64,000 nucleotides of DNA, taken from positions 62,001 through 126,000 of the forward strand of contig NZ_KQ033892.1 in assembly GCF_000969605.1 (NCBI RefSeq). The letters run 5' to 3'. Positions 41,641 to 49,914 of this stretch are shown piece after piece. This stretch comes from Aquincola tertiaricarbonis (GTDB lineage Bacteria; Pseudomonadota; Gammaproteobacteria; Burkholderiales; Burkholderiaceae_C). A program made the translations under genes and the position numbers. A model generated the notes under the pieces. That model did not search any database. It was not told where the DNA came from and saw only the letters and a list, made by a program, of their open reading frames with translations. Position 1 is the first letter of the stretch. Each line of letters begins with the position of its first letter.

Positions 41641-42010
41641 GCCCGAGAAGTCCGCTCCGCTGGCCCTGGTGGTCGACGACAACCAGCTCAACAGCCAGCT
41701 GGTGGCGATGTTTCTGCGGCGCCTGGGCTGGCAGGCCGAGGTGGTGGACGCCGGCGGCACCGCGCTGGCCCGGCTGGCCGAGCGCCACTACGACCTGGTG
41801 CTGCTGGACCTGCGCATGCCGCAGATGAGCGGCGAGCAGGTGTGCCGCCGCATCCGCGAGGAACTGAAGCTCACCGCGCTGCCGGTGGTGGCCTACACCG
41901 CCCACAGCATGCCGGAGGACAAGCAGCGCATCCTGTCCGCCGGCTTCAACGAGCTGCTGATCAAGCCCATCTCCTTCCAGGACGTGCGGCAGCTCTGCCA
42001 TGTGCTCTGA
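41633..42010 (+). CDS. Single-domain response regulator
   Basis: This 125-residue stand-alone receiver domain has the acidic pair in LVVDDNQLN, the phosphoacceptor Asp in LVLLDLRMPQMSG, Thr in AYTAHS and Lys in LLIKPIS. There is no output domain, so it acts through protein contacts, perhaps on the hybrid kinase Hpt or on the following EAL protein. It overlaps the upstream kinase by eight bases and the EAL gene by eleven, so the three are coupled. Confidence 0.87.
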
Positions 42011-43232
42011 CCGCGTGGCCGGCGCCGCGGTGCGCGTGTGGGTGGCTGTGAACGAGCCGGAGATCGCCGCCGGCCTGGCCCAGGCCCTGCGTGAAGGCGG
42101 CGCCGAGGTGGCCGCCGTGGTGCACGACCTGCGTGGCATCAAGCGGCTGCTGGCCGGCGGCCAGCCGCTGCCGCAGGTGCTGGTCACCGGCCTGCGCTTC
42201 GTCGACGGCGACGGCTTCCAGCTGATGCGGCTGCTGGCCCGCCGGACGGATGCGCCGGCGCTGTTCGTCGTCAGCCGGCAGCAGCGCGCGGTGATCCGCG
42301 CCGCCATCAACCTGGCCGCCGCCTGCGGCCTGGCGCTGGCCGGCATGGCCGAGCTGCCCACCACCGCCGAGGAGATCACCCGGCAGGTGCTGGCCTACCG
42401 CCGGCCCGCGCCCGAGCCGATGGCGGCCGACACCGCGCCGCTGCCCGAGCTGTGCCGCGACGAGCTGCTGGCCGTGCTGGACCGCGACGTGCTGCAACCC
42501 TGGATGCAGCCCAAGCTGCGCCTGGCCACCGGCGAGATCATCGGCTTCGAGGCGCTGATGCGCGCCCACGATGCCGACGGCGGCCTGGTGATGCCGGACC
42601 GCCTGGTGGCCGCGCTGCAGCGCCACCACCTGCTGGACCAGGCCACGCTGCACATGGCCCGGCGCACGGTGGACTTCGTGGCCACCTGCCTGGGCGAGGG
42701 CATGGCCGTCAGCGCGTCCATCAACGTGTCGATGCAGTCGCTGTCCAACCTGGCCTTCTGCCAGGAGCTGGCCGCGGCGGTGGACCATGTGCAGCTGGAC
42801 CCCAGCTGGATCACCATCGAGATCACCGAGACCGACGCCATGGCCGACCTGGCCTCGGTCATCGAGAACACCGGCCGCATCCGCATGCTGGGCTTCAACC
42901 TGGCCATCGACGACTTCGGCACCGCCTATTCCAGCTTCTTCCAGCTCTCGCGCATCCCGTTCTCGGAGCTGAAGATCGAGCGCGCCTTCATCCACGGCCT
43001 GGAGGCCGACCGCAGCAAGCAGGGCATCGTCAAGGCCTGCGCGATGCTGGGGGCCTCGCTGGGCATGCACGTGGTGGCCGAAGGCGTGGAAACCGCCGAG
43101 GAGCTGGCGCAGGTGCGCGAGGCCGGCTGCACCGAGGTGCAGGGCTGGTTCGTGGCCCGCCCGATGCCCGCGCCCCAGGCGCTGGCCTGGCTGCGCGACC
43201 TGCCCGAACAGCGCTTCGCCCTGCCGGGCTGA
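42000..43232 (+). CDS. EAL-domain cyclic-di-GMP phosphodiesterase with receiver-like N-terminus
   Basis: This 410-residue protein has a C-terminal EAL domain (about 150-400) with catalytic motifs intact: GFEALMR, IEITETDAM, LAIDDFGTAYSS, LKIERAF and VVAEGVETAEE. An active phosphodiesterase is therefore expected. Residues 10-130 have a receiver-like fold without a clear phosphoacceptor Asp (VTGLRFVDGDGF), so it probably senses by interaction rather than phosphorylation. It ends the operon with the Cache kinase and regulator, and converges on the hybrid kinase gene. Confidence 0.87.
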   Translation: MCSDRVAGAAVRVWVAVNEPEIAAGLAQALREGGAEVAAVVHDLRGIKRLLAGGQPLPQVLVTGLRFVDGDGFQLMRLLARRTDAPALFVVSRQQRAVIRAAINLAAACGLALAGMAELPTTAEEITRQVLAYRRPAPEPMAADTAPLPELCRDELLAVLDRDVLQPWMQPKLRLATGEIIGFEALMRAHDADGGLVMPDRLVAALQRHHLLDQATLHMARRTVDFVATCLGEGMAVSASINVSMQSLSNLAFCQELAAAVDHVQLDPSWITIEITETDAMADLASVIENTGRIRMLGFNLAIDDFGTAYSSFFQLSRIPFSELKIERAFIHGLEADRSKQGIVKACAMLGASLGMHVVAEGVETAEELAQVREAGCTEVQGWFVARPMPAPQALAWLRDLPEQRFALPG

Positions 43233-43245
43233 AGCCGCCGGCGCT

Positions 43246-44880
43246 TCAGGCCGGCACCCGCCGCAGCACCGCCGCGGCTTCCAGCAGCAGGCCTTCGCAC
43301 AGCACCGCCGCACGCACCGGATGGCCGGCGCGCAGCGCCAGCTCCACCTCGGTGGCGCGCTCGGTCAGGTGCGCATGGCCGAAGGAGCCGGCGGTGCCGC
43401 GCAGCACGTGCACCAGCCGGCCCAGGGCCTGCCAGTCGCTCGCACGCAGCGCATCGCGCATGCCCTGGATCTGCGCCGGCAGGCCGGCGCGGAAGGCCTG
43501 GTGCAGCTCGGCCATCTCGGCCTGGAAGGCGGCTTCCTGGGCATCGTCCTCGTAGGCCACGCCCAGGTGCTCGCCGATCACCTGGTAGAAGCGCTCGCGG
43601 TCCACGGGCTTGGCCAGCACGTCGTTGCAGCCGGCCTCGTGGTAGCGCTGCACGTCGGCCTTCATCACGTTGGCCGTCAGTGCCACGATGCGGGTCTTGC
43701 AGCGGCTGGCGCGCAGCTGGCGGGTGGCGGTCTCGCCGTCCATCACCGGCATCTGCATGTCCATCAGGATCAGGTCGAAGTCCTGGCGCAGCGCCAGCGT
43801 CACCGCGTCCTTGCCGTTGGCGGCCACCGTCACCGCCAGGCCGGCCTGGCGCAGGAAGGCGCTGAGCAGGCGCTGGTTGTCCGCACCGTCCTCGGCCAGC
43901 AGCACGCGGCCGGCCAGCTCGGGCACGGCGATGGAGGTGATCTCGAAATCACCGCGGCCCCAGTACAGCAGGTCGCCTTCCATCGTCAGCAGCTCGGCGC
44001 GCGGCACCGGCGCGGCCAGCGGCATCACCAGCTCGAAGCGGCTGCCCGCCTGCGGCTGGCTCTGCACGCTGATGCGCCCGCCCAGCAGGCCCGACAGCTG
44101 GTGCGAGATGTACAGGCCCAGGCCGGTGCCGCCGAACTTGCGGGTGGTGGTCAGGTCGGCCTGCGAGAAGGGCTGGAACAGCCTCGCCTGCTGCGCCTCG
44201 GACATGCCGATGCCGGTGTCCACCACCGCAAAGCGCATGGCGGGCTCCTCGGCGTCGTAGTGCAGCTCCAGCGTCACGCTGCCACGCGGCGTGAACTTGA
44301 TGGCATTGCTGATGAAGTTCAGCAGGATCTGCTTCAGCCGCACGGGGTCGGTGCGCAGCACCGGCGGCAGCGGCAGGAAGGGCTGCACCTGGAAGGCCAG
44401 CGAGCGCTCGGCCGCCCGGCCCGACACCAGCGCATTGATGTCGCGCAGCAGCAGCGGCAGCGGCAGGTCGATCTGCTCCAGGTCCACCTGCTGCGTCTCG
44501 ATCTTGGCCAGGTCGAGGATGTCGTTGATCACGTCCAGCAGGTGCCGGCCATTGCGGATGATGGTGCGCAGCGCCTCCTCGCGGTCCACCGGGTTGGCCA
44601 CCGGCTGCATCAGCAGCTCGGCAAAGCCGATGATGGAGGTCAGCGGGGTGCGGATCTCATGGCTCATGTTGGCCAGGAAGGCGCTCTTGGCGCTGCTGGC
44701 GGCCAGGGCCTCGTCACGCGCCTGGCGCAGCTCCCCGGTGCGCGCGCGGATGGTTTCCTCCTGCTCGGCCACCACCCGGTCCAGCCGGGCACGGGCCTCG
44801 GCCAGCTCGGCCTGCGCCTGCTTGCGGGCGGCGCGCTCCAGTGCCAGGCGGCGCTCCAGCGCCTCCACCAGCGGCTTCAA
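43246..44880 (-). CDS. Soluble hybrid histidine kinase (HK-REC-Hpt)
   Basis: This 544-residue hybrid kinase lacks membrane segments. An N-terminal coiled coil (residues 1-60, rich in Ala/Glu/Arg) leads to the H-box FLANMSHEIRTPLTSIIGF, N-box LLNFISNAIKF and GTGLGLYISHQL. A receiver follows (about 330-450, phosphoacceptor in LILMDMQMPVMDG), then an Hpt domain with histidine in LVHVLRGTAGSFG. It contains a complete phosphorelay in one chain and could pass phosphate to the single-domain regulator at 41633. It is transcribed convergently with that operon. Confidence 0.87.
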   Translation of the reverse strand: MKPLVEALERRLALERAARKQAQAELAEARARLDRVVAEQEETIRARTGELRQARDEALAASSAKSAFLANMSHEIRTPLTSIIGFAELLMQPVANPVDREEALRTIIRNGRHLLDVINDILDLAKIETQQVDLEQIDLPLPLLLRDINALVSGRAAERSLAFQVQPFLPLPPVLRTDPVRLKQILLNFISNAIKFTPRGSVTLELHYDAEEPAMRFAVVDTGIGMSEAQQARLFQPFSQADLTTTRKFGGTGLGLYISHQLSGLLGGRISVQSQPQAGSRFELVMPLAAPVPRAELLTMEGDLLYWGRGDFEITSIAVPELAGRVLLAEDGADNQRLLSAFLRQAGLAVTVAANGKDAVTLALRQDFDLILMDMQMPVMDGETATRQLRASRCKTRIVALTANVMKADVQRYHEAGCNDVLAKPVDRERFYQVIGEHLGVAYEDDAQEAAFQAEMAELHQAFRAGLPAQIQGMRDALRASDWQALGRLVHVLRGTAGSFGHAHLTERATEVELALRAGHPVRAAVLCEGLLLEAAAVLRRVPA

Positions 44881-45083
44881 CCGCGGCCTCCGCCGATGAT
44901 GCGGGCCGGCGCCGCGCGGTGGGCACGCAGCGGCGCGGAAAGGGGCAGGGGCGGGGGTACGGCGGGCACGGTTCGGGACGCGGTGCGCGAGCGCCGCGTT
45001 CGAGCTCAGGAAGGCCTGTCATCGGCCCGCCCGAGCCCGACTTGAGCCGGCGCGCCCGCATGCCGGCCCGGTCCGTGAGGCAC

Positions 45084-45410
45084 TCAGCGGCGGCGGGACA
45101 GCGCGACCAGCAGCCCGGCGATCACGCCCACCGCGGCGGCCACGCCCACGGCCGCATACGGATGGCTGTGCACCTGCTCGTCCACCAGCCGGGCGGCGCG
45201 GCGGGCGCGGTACATCGCCACCTCCTCCAGCTCCTGCAGCTGCTCGCGGCTGCGGGCCAGGCGCGCGGCCAGGCGGTCGCGCAAGGCCTGTGCCTCGGCA
45301 TCGCCCTGCTTCAGGCCGCCCTTGATCAGCGCATCCGCCTCGTCCACCGCATGGCGCAGCCCTTCGGTGATGCGGTCCTGCATCGCGTGTTCCTGGGAAA
45401 CGTTGGTCAT
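45084..45410 (-). CDS. DUF883/ElaB-YqjD-type protein
   Basis: This 108-residue protein has a long helical, charged N-terminal region (ADALIKGGLKQGDAEAQALRDRLAARLARSREQLQELEE) and a C-terminal membrane anchor (AAVGVAAAVGVIAGLLVAL) ending SRRR. The architecture is that of ElaB/YqjD, inner-membrane proteins that bind ribosomes in stationary phase. It is divergent from a universal stress protein across 146 bp containing an FNR-like box. Confidence 0.8.
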   Translation of the reverse strand: MTNVSQEHAMQDRITEGLRHAVDEADALIKGGLKQGDAEAQALRDRLAARLARSREQLQELEEVAMYRARRAARLVDEQVHSHPYAAVGVAAAVGVIAGLLVALSRRR

Positions 45411-45489
45411 GTGTGCTCCGGGTGGTGGATGGATGTGCCTGCACTGTAGGCCGTGCCGCCGCGGCTGCACGCCGGCTGCCGTGCCGCGC

Positions 45490-45503
45490 TTGACCGGCAT
45501 CAA
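45490..45503. promoter_or_regulatory. FNR/Anr-like binding site
   Basis: TTGACCGGCATCAA matches the FNR consensus TTGAT-N4-ATCAA at nine of ten positions. It lies 54 bp before the usp start at 45557 and 80 bp before the divergent DUF883 gene. The placement fits an activator site of a Crp/Fnr-family regulator under low oxygen. Confidence 0.55.
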
Positions 45504-45556
45504 GGGCTGGCGCCGGCGCGCAATCCACACTGGCCGCCCGCCCTCGGCTGCTGCAG

Positions 45557-46021
45557 GTGAAAGCCATCTCCTATCAACACATCCTGGTGCCGGTCGACGG
45601 CAGCCCCACCGGCTTGCGCGGCCTGGACGAAGCGGTGGCGCTGGCGCGCCTGACCCGGGGGCGCCTGCGGCTGCTGCATGTGGTGGACGAGCTCACCTTC
45701 GCCAGCGGCTTCGAGACCGGCACCGCCTTCATGGCCGACGTGGTGCCGCTGATGCGCGAGGCCGGCGAAGCGGTGCTGCGCGAGTCCGCGGCCCGGGTGC
45801 AGGCCGCCGGCGTGCCGGTGGATACGGTGCTGTGCGACCGCTTCGCCACCCGCGTGTGCGACGCGGTGGTCACCGAAGCCCGGCAGTGGCCGGCCGATCT
45901 CATCGTGCTGGGCACCCATGGCCGGCGCGGCGTGGGCCGGCTGCTGCTGGGCAGCGATGCCGAGCAGGTGCTGCGGCTGGCACCGGTGCCGGTGCTGCTG
46001 GTGCGCGCGCTGCCTACCTGA
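45557..46021 (+). CDS. Universal stress protein (single UspA domain)
   Basis: This 154-residue UspA-fold protein begins YQHILVPVDGSPTGLRGLDEAV and has the ATP-binding motif in VLGTHGRRGVGRLLLGSDAEQVLRLAPVPVLLV, matching G-2x-G-9x-G(S/T), so it is an ATP-binding Usp. The start is a GTG at 45557, which gives the standard N-terminus; the Shine-Dalgarno is weak. The upstream FNR-like box suggests induction by oxygen limitation. It converges on a second usp gene. Confidence 0.85.
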   Translation: MKAISYQHILVPVDGSPTGLRGLDEAVALARLTRGRLRLLHVVDELTFASGFETGTAFMADVVPLMREAGEAVLRESAARVQAAGVPVDTVLCDRFATRVCDAVVTEARQWPADLIVLGTHGRRGVGRLLLGSDAEQVLRLAPVPVLLVRALPT

Positions 46022-46079
46022 AGAAGAAGACGTTCCCGCGGCGGTACTGCAGGGCCGAGGTCATCGGTCCCCTCCGGGG

Positions 46080-46925
46080 TCAATGGGACATCAGCACCGG
46101 CACCGTCATCGTCAGCAGCAGGCTGCGCGTGGCGCCGCCCAGCATGCTCTCGGCCCAGCGTGCATGGCCGTAGGCGCCCATCACGATGAGGTCGCTGCCG
46201 CGGTCGGCCGCGCGGGAGAGCATCGCCTCGCCGATGGGAATGTCGGTGGTCTCCACCGCCACGTCGGCCATCACGCCCTGCCAGGCCAGCCACTGCTGCA
46301 GTGACTTCAACCGGTGCTGCGCCGCGGGCGTGTCGTCGGCCATGCCGCCTTCGTTCCACCACACCACCTCCACCGTGCGCGCGCGGCGCAGCAGCGGCAG
46401 CGCGTCGGTGAGAGCGCGGGTGGCTTCGCGGCTGTCGTCCCAGGCCACCAGCACCCGCTGGCCCACCGGATCGAAGTGCCCGGCATAGGGCAGCACCAGC
46501 GTGGGCCGCGCGCTGTAGAGCACCGCCTGCTCGACGATGGCCTGCACCGCCGCATGGCCGCGGACCCGCGGGTCGGCCTGGCTGACGATGGCCAGGTCGC
46601 TGCAATGCGCATGGCGCACCAGCGAGGCGGCGGCGTCGTTCTCGTCCACCACCGTCTCGAAGGAAGGCAGGCCGGCGGCGGCGCAGGCCTCGCGCATGCC
46701 GGCGGCGGCGGCGTGCGCGCGGCTGCGCATCTCGGTCCAGGCCAGCTCGGTGAGTTCGGCGAAGTTGCCGCCGATCTCGGGCATCACCGGCACGTCGATC
46801 AGGCCGGTGGGCGCCAGGCCCACCAGGTGGGCCTCGAAGCTGCGCGCCAGGCGGATGGCCACGTCGATGCGGGCCGCGCACAGCGGGTCCTGGTCGAGCA
46901 ACACGAGCATGCTGCGGTAGGTCAT
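46080..46925 (-). CDS. Universal stress protein (tandem UspA domains)
   Basis: This 281-residue protein contains two UspA-like halves. The first starts YRSMLVLLDQDPLCAARIDVAI; the second starts QRVLVAWDDSREATRALTDAL near residue 150 and ends with an ATP-binding motif (IVMGAYGHARWAESMLGGATRSLLLTMTVPVLM). The first half lacks the glycine motif and may be structural. AGGAG precedes the ATG at 46925. An FNR-like box lies 60 bp upstream, and the neighbours suggest a common low-oxygen stress regulon. Confidence 0.87.
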   Translation of the reverse strand: MTYRSMLVLLDQDPLCAARIDVAIRLARSFEAHLVGLAPTGLIDVPVMPEIGGNFAELTELAWTEMRSRAHAAAAGMREACAAAGLPSFETVVDENDAAASLVRHAHCSDLAIVSQADPRVRGHAAVQAIVEQAVLYSARPTLVLPYAGHFDPVGQRVLVAWDDSREATRALTDALPLLRRARTVEVVWWNEGGMADDTPAAQHRLKSLQQWLAWQGVMADVAVETTDIPIGEAMLSRAADRGSDLIVMGAYGHARWAESMLGGATRSLLLTMTVPVLMSH

Positions 46926-46984
46926 GGAAGGCTCCTGGTGCGGCGGTGTTGCGGGCATTGTTCGGCGCGGCTGCGGGCGGCTGC

Positions 46985-46998
46985 TTGATCTGGCGCAA
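46985..46998. promoter_or_regulatory. FNR/Anr-like binding site
   Basis: TTGATCTGGCGCAA (minus strand TTGCGCCAGATCAA) matches TTGAT-N4-ATCAA at eight of ten positions. It lies 60 bp before the tandem-usp start, within the 100-bp gap to the upstream kinase gene. Confidence 0.5.
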
Positions 46999-47025
46999 GC
47001 AGCGGCGGGGCGTGCCGCGTCGGCC

Positions 47026-48600
47026 TCAGCGCAGGGCTTGCCAGCGTGCGGCCAGGTCGGCAGGGCAGGGCGGCTGCGTGGTGTCCACCGGCAGGCACAG
47101 CGCCTGTTCGTCGGGCGCCAGCGGCTCGGCCAGCGTGGCCAGCTTTGCTAGCACCGCTTCATCGGCCTCGGAAGGATCGCCGCCGCTGGCCAGGCGGTGG
47201 GCGATGCGCCGGCGCAGCACCGGCATCGGCGCCTGGCAGTCGATCAGCGCCACCGGCATGCCCAGCGAGCGGGCCAGCGCGATGAAGCCCAGGCGTTCGT
47301 CCCGGCGCAGGAAGGCCGCATCGACGATGACCGGCCAGCCGGCGCGCAGCGCGGTTTCGGCCAGCGTGTGCAGCCGCGCATAGGTGCGGCGGTGCGCGTC
47401 GGGCCCGTAGAGGTCCAGGCCGGCGCGGCGCGAGTCGGCCAGCGGACCCAGGCCGTGCAGCCGCTTGCGCTCGACGTCGGAGCGCAGGCGCACCGCGCCG
47501 GCGGCCTGCAGCAGGGCTTCGGCCAGCTGGCTCTTGCCGCTGGCCGGCAGGCCGTGCATCAGCGCCAGCCGGGCGTCCTCACCGAAGGCCAGGCGGTGCG
47601 CCAGGCCCAGGTAGCCGGCCATGTCGCAGCCTGCGGGGCCGGCCCGGCCCTGCGCAACCTGCAGCACCGCCACCTGGGCCCGCACCAGCGCGCGGCTGAC
47701 CAGGTGGAAGCGCAGCAGCGGCAGGCCCTCGTGATCGCCGCCGGCCTGCAGCCAGGCATCGAGGAAGCGCCAGGCCAGCGCCGGTGCGCCATGCGCCAGC
47801 AGGTCCATCACCACGAAGGCGATGTCGTGCATCACGTCCACCCAGCGCAGCGCGGGGTCGAAGTCGATGCCGTCGAAGGCGGTGGCGGCGGGCGTGGGGC
47901 GATCGAAGGCCAGCAGGTTGGCCAGGTGCAGGTCGCCATGGCCCTCCCGCACGCGGCCGGCCTGCAGGCGAGCCTCGAACTGCGGTGCCAGTGCAGCCAG
48001 CTGCTGCCGCAGCCAGGCGCGCAGCGGCGGCCAGTGGCTCACGGTGGCGGCCTGCTCGGCGGCGTCCAGGCCCGCAACCAGCCGGCCCATCACCTCGTTC
48101 AGCGCCTGCGGCGTGCCCCAGGGTCCGTCCGCCGGTGCCGCTGCGGCCTCGGCATGAAAGGCCACCAGCCGCGCCGCCAGCGCATCCACATGCGCAGGAA
48201 GCAGGGTGCCGGCGGCCACGCGGGTGCTCCACAGCGCCGCGTCGTCGAAGCGGCGCATCTGCACCGCCACGTCCACCACCGGGCCCGGGGCGTCACCCAG
48301 CACCGGGCCGGCAGGGGTGGCGTGCACCTCCAGCAGGCCGAGGTAGATCTCCGGCGCCAGGCGGCCGTTCAGGCGCAGCTCCTCTTCGGCGCAGAAGCGC
48401 CGCCGCGCCAGCGTGGCGCAATCGACGAAGGACAGCTGCAGCGGCTTCTTCAGCTTGAAGGCCTGCGTGGCGGTGAGCAGCACCCAGGAGATGTGCGTTT
48501 CCACCAGCTGCACCGGCCCGCCTTCACTGGCCTGCAGCCATGCCTGCAGCGCAAGCACGCGGGCGGTGGCGGCGGGGAGGGAGTCGGCATCGGCTGGCAT
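47026..48600 (-). CDS. Two-domain protein: APH-like phosphotransferase plus P-loop kinase
   Basis: This 524-residue protein has an aminoglycoside-phosphotransferase-like N-terminal domain (about 1-330; catalytic loop GHGDLHLANLLAF, metal motif IDFDPALRWVDVMHDIAF). A C-terminal AAA/zeta-toxin-like P-loop domain (345-520) has Walker A MHGLPASGKSQLAEALL. This fusion is widespread in beta- and gamma-proteobacteria, frequently next to universal stress genes; its substrate is unknown. Drug resistance should not be assumed. The ATG at 48600 starts MPADADSLP. Confidence 0.82.
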   Translation of the reverse strand: MPADADSLPAATARVLALQAWLQASEGGPVQLVETHISWVLLTATQAFKLKKPLQLSFVDCATLARRRFCAEEELRLNGRLAPEIYLGLLEVHATPAGPVLGDAPGPVVDVAVQMRRFDDAALWSTRVAAGTLLPAHVDALAARLVAFHAEAAAAPADGPWGTPQALNEVMGRLVAGLDAAEQAATVSHWPPLRAWLRQQLAALAPQFEARLQAGRVREGHGDLHLANLLAFDRPTPAATAFDGIDFDPALRWVDVMHDIAFVVMDLLAHGAPALAWRFLDAWLQAGGDHEGLPLLRFHLVSRALVRAQVAVLQVAQGRAGPAGCDMAGYLGLAHRLAFGEDARLALMHGLPASGKSQLAEALLQAAGAVRLRSDVERKRLHGLGPLADSRRAGLDLYGPDAHRRTYARLHTLAETALRAGWPVIVDAAFLRRDERLGFIALARSLGMPVALIDCQAPMPVLRRRIAHRLASGGDPSEADEAVLAKLATLAEPLAPDEQALCLPVDTTQPPCPADLAARWQALR

Positions 48601-48667
48601 CGGCCCACTATGCACAGCACCGCCGGTGGCGGGTCTGTCCAGACGCAAAAAGTGAAGCGGTCGGCTG

Positions 48668-49057
48668 ATGGCGCCGCAGCAGCAGTACCCGCCGGGCATG
48701 CTGGACCTGCTGCTCTGGCCCAGCATCGTTACCCCGCGGCCGCAGCCACCCGAGACGGCTTACCTGCCGCTGGCCCAGGCACTGGCCCGCCACAGCGCGG
48801 CGCACCTGGTGCAGTGCAACTGGCCCCATGCGCTGAACACACCGGACGGCAGGGGCCTGGGCGGCAGCCACGTACTGGCGCCCGATGGCACGCTGCTGTT
48901 CAGCCTGCCCGACGACGAGGCCGGGTTGGCGGTATCCAGGCTGGGCAGCCGCAAGATGATCTGGCACCCCGACCCGCCGCCCCCCAGCCCCCGCTACCCC
49001 CGCGCCGGAAACAGCCCCTGCGGCTTCCAGAACAGCACGGCCGCCATCAGCAGGTAG
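48668..49057 (+). pseudogene. Carbon-nitrogen hydrolase (nitrilase-family) C-terminal fragment
   Basis: This 129-codon frame reads YLPLAQALARHSAAHLVQCNWPHALNTP and GLGGSHVLAPDGTLLFSLPDDEAGLAV, the pattern of the C-terminal third of nitrilase-superfamily enzymes (ARA-x-E, NWP, GGS-x-x-x-x-PDG). The N-terminal part with the catalytic Glu, Lys and Cys is absent, since normal members have about 270-300 residues. It overlaps the end of the antisense livH-like gene from 48994. It is most likely a remnant of an amidase that once accompanied that transporter. Confidence 0.5.
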
Positions 49058-49914
49058 ATCAGGATGGATGCCAGCGCCGGCCCGGCGCCGGACGCGGCCG
49101 CGGGGCCGAGCAGTCCGGCCAGCGCCCAGGGCACGAAGCTGCGGCCCACGGTGTCCACCATGCCCACCAGCAGCGCGCCCACCAGGGCGCCGCGCACCGA
49201 GCCGATGCCGCCGATCACCACCACCACGAAGGCCAGGATCAGGATGCTTTCGCCCATGCCCACCTGCACCGCCAGCAGCGGGCCCAGCAGGCCGCCGGCC
49301 AGGGCGCACAGCGCGGCACCGGCCGCGAACACCAGCGTGAACAGCCGCTTGACGTCGGCGCCCATGGCCATCGCCATCTCACGGTGGCTGGCACCGGCGC
49401 GCACCTGCATGCCGATGCGCGTGCGCGTGATCACCAGGTACAGCCCCAGCGCCACCAGCAGGCCGGCGGCGATGATCACCAGCCGGAAGGCCGGGTAGCT
49501 GAAGCCCGGCCACAGCTCGACCGGCCCGGCCACCGCCGCGGGCAGGTTCAGCATCAGCGGCTGCGGCCCCCACAGCATGCGCACCGCCTCGTTGCACATC
49601 AGCAGGATGGCGAAGGTGCCCAGCACCTGGGAGAGGTGGTCGCGTTGGTAGAGGCGCCGCAGCACCGCCAGCTCCAGCGCCACGCCGAACAGGGCCGTGC
49701 CCGCGATGCCGGCTACAAGCCCCAGCAGGAAGGAGCCGCTGGCCTGCGTGGCCGCGGCGGTGAGGTACGCGCCCACCATGTACAGCGAGCCATGGGCCAG
49801 GTTGATCATGTCCATGATGCCGAACACCAGCGTCAGCCCGGCGGCCAGCAGGAACAGCATCAACCCGAACTGCAGGCCATTGAGGGCCTGCTCCGCCAGC
49901 AGCGTCGCGCTCAC
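48994..49914 (-). CDS. Branched-chain-type ABC permease (LivH-like), incomplete cassette
   Basis: This 306-residue LivH-family permease has about eight hydrophobic segments and the typical NGLQFGLMLFLLAAGLTLVFGIMDMINLAHGSLYMVGAYL and VVVIGGIGSVRGALVGALL. The GTG start at 49914 overlaps the binding-protein stop (GTGA). The partners LivM, LivG and LivF, normally downstream, are missing; a nitrilase fragment lies there instead. It may depend on the components at 16.3-18.8 kb or be non-functional. Confidence 0.85.
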   Translation of the reverse strand: MSATLLAEQALNGLQFGLMLFLLAAGLTLVFGIMDMINLAHGSLYMVGAYLTAAATQASGSFLLGLVAGIAGTALFGVALELAVLRRLYQRDHLSQVLGTFAILLMCNEAVRMLWGPQPLMLNLPAAVAGPVELWPGFSYPAFRLVIIAAGLLVALGLYLVITRTRIGMQVRAGASHREMAMAMGADVKRLFTLVFAAGAALCALAGGLLGPLLAVQVGMGESILILAFVVVVIGGIGSVRGALVGALLVGMVDTVGRSFVPWALAGLLGPAAASGAGPALASILIYLLMAAVLFWKPQGLFPARG

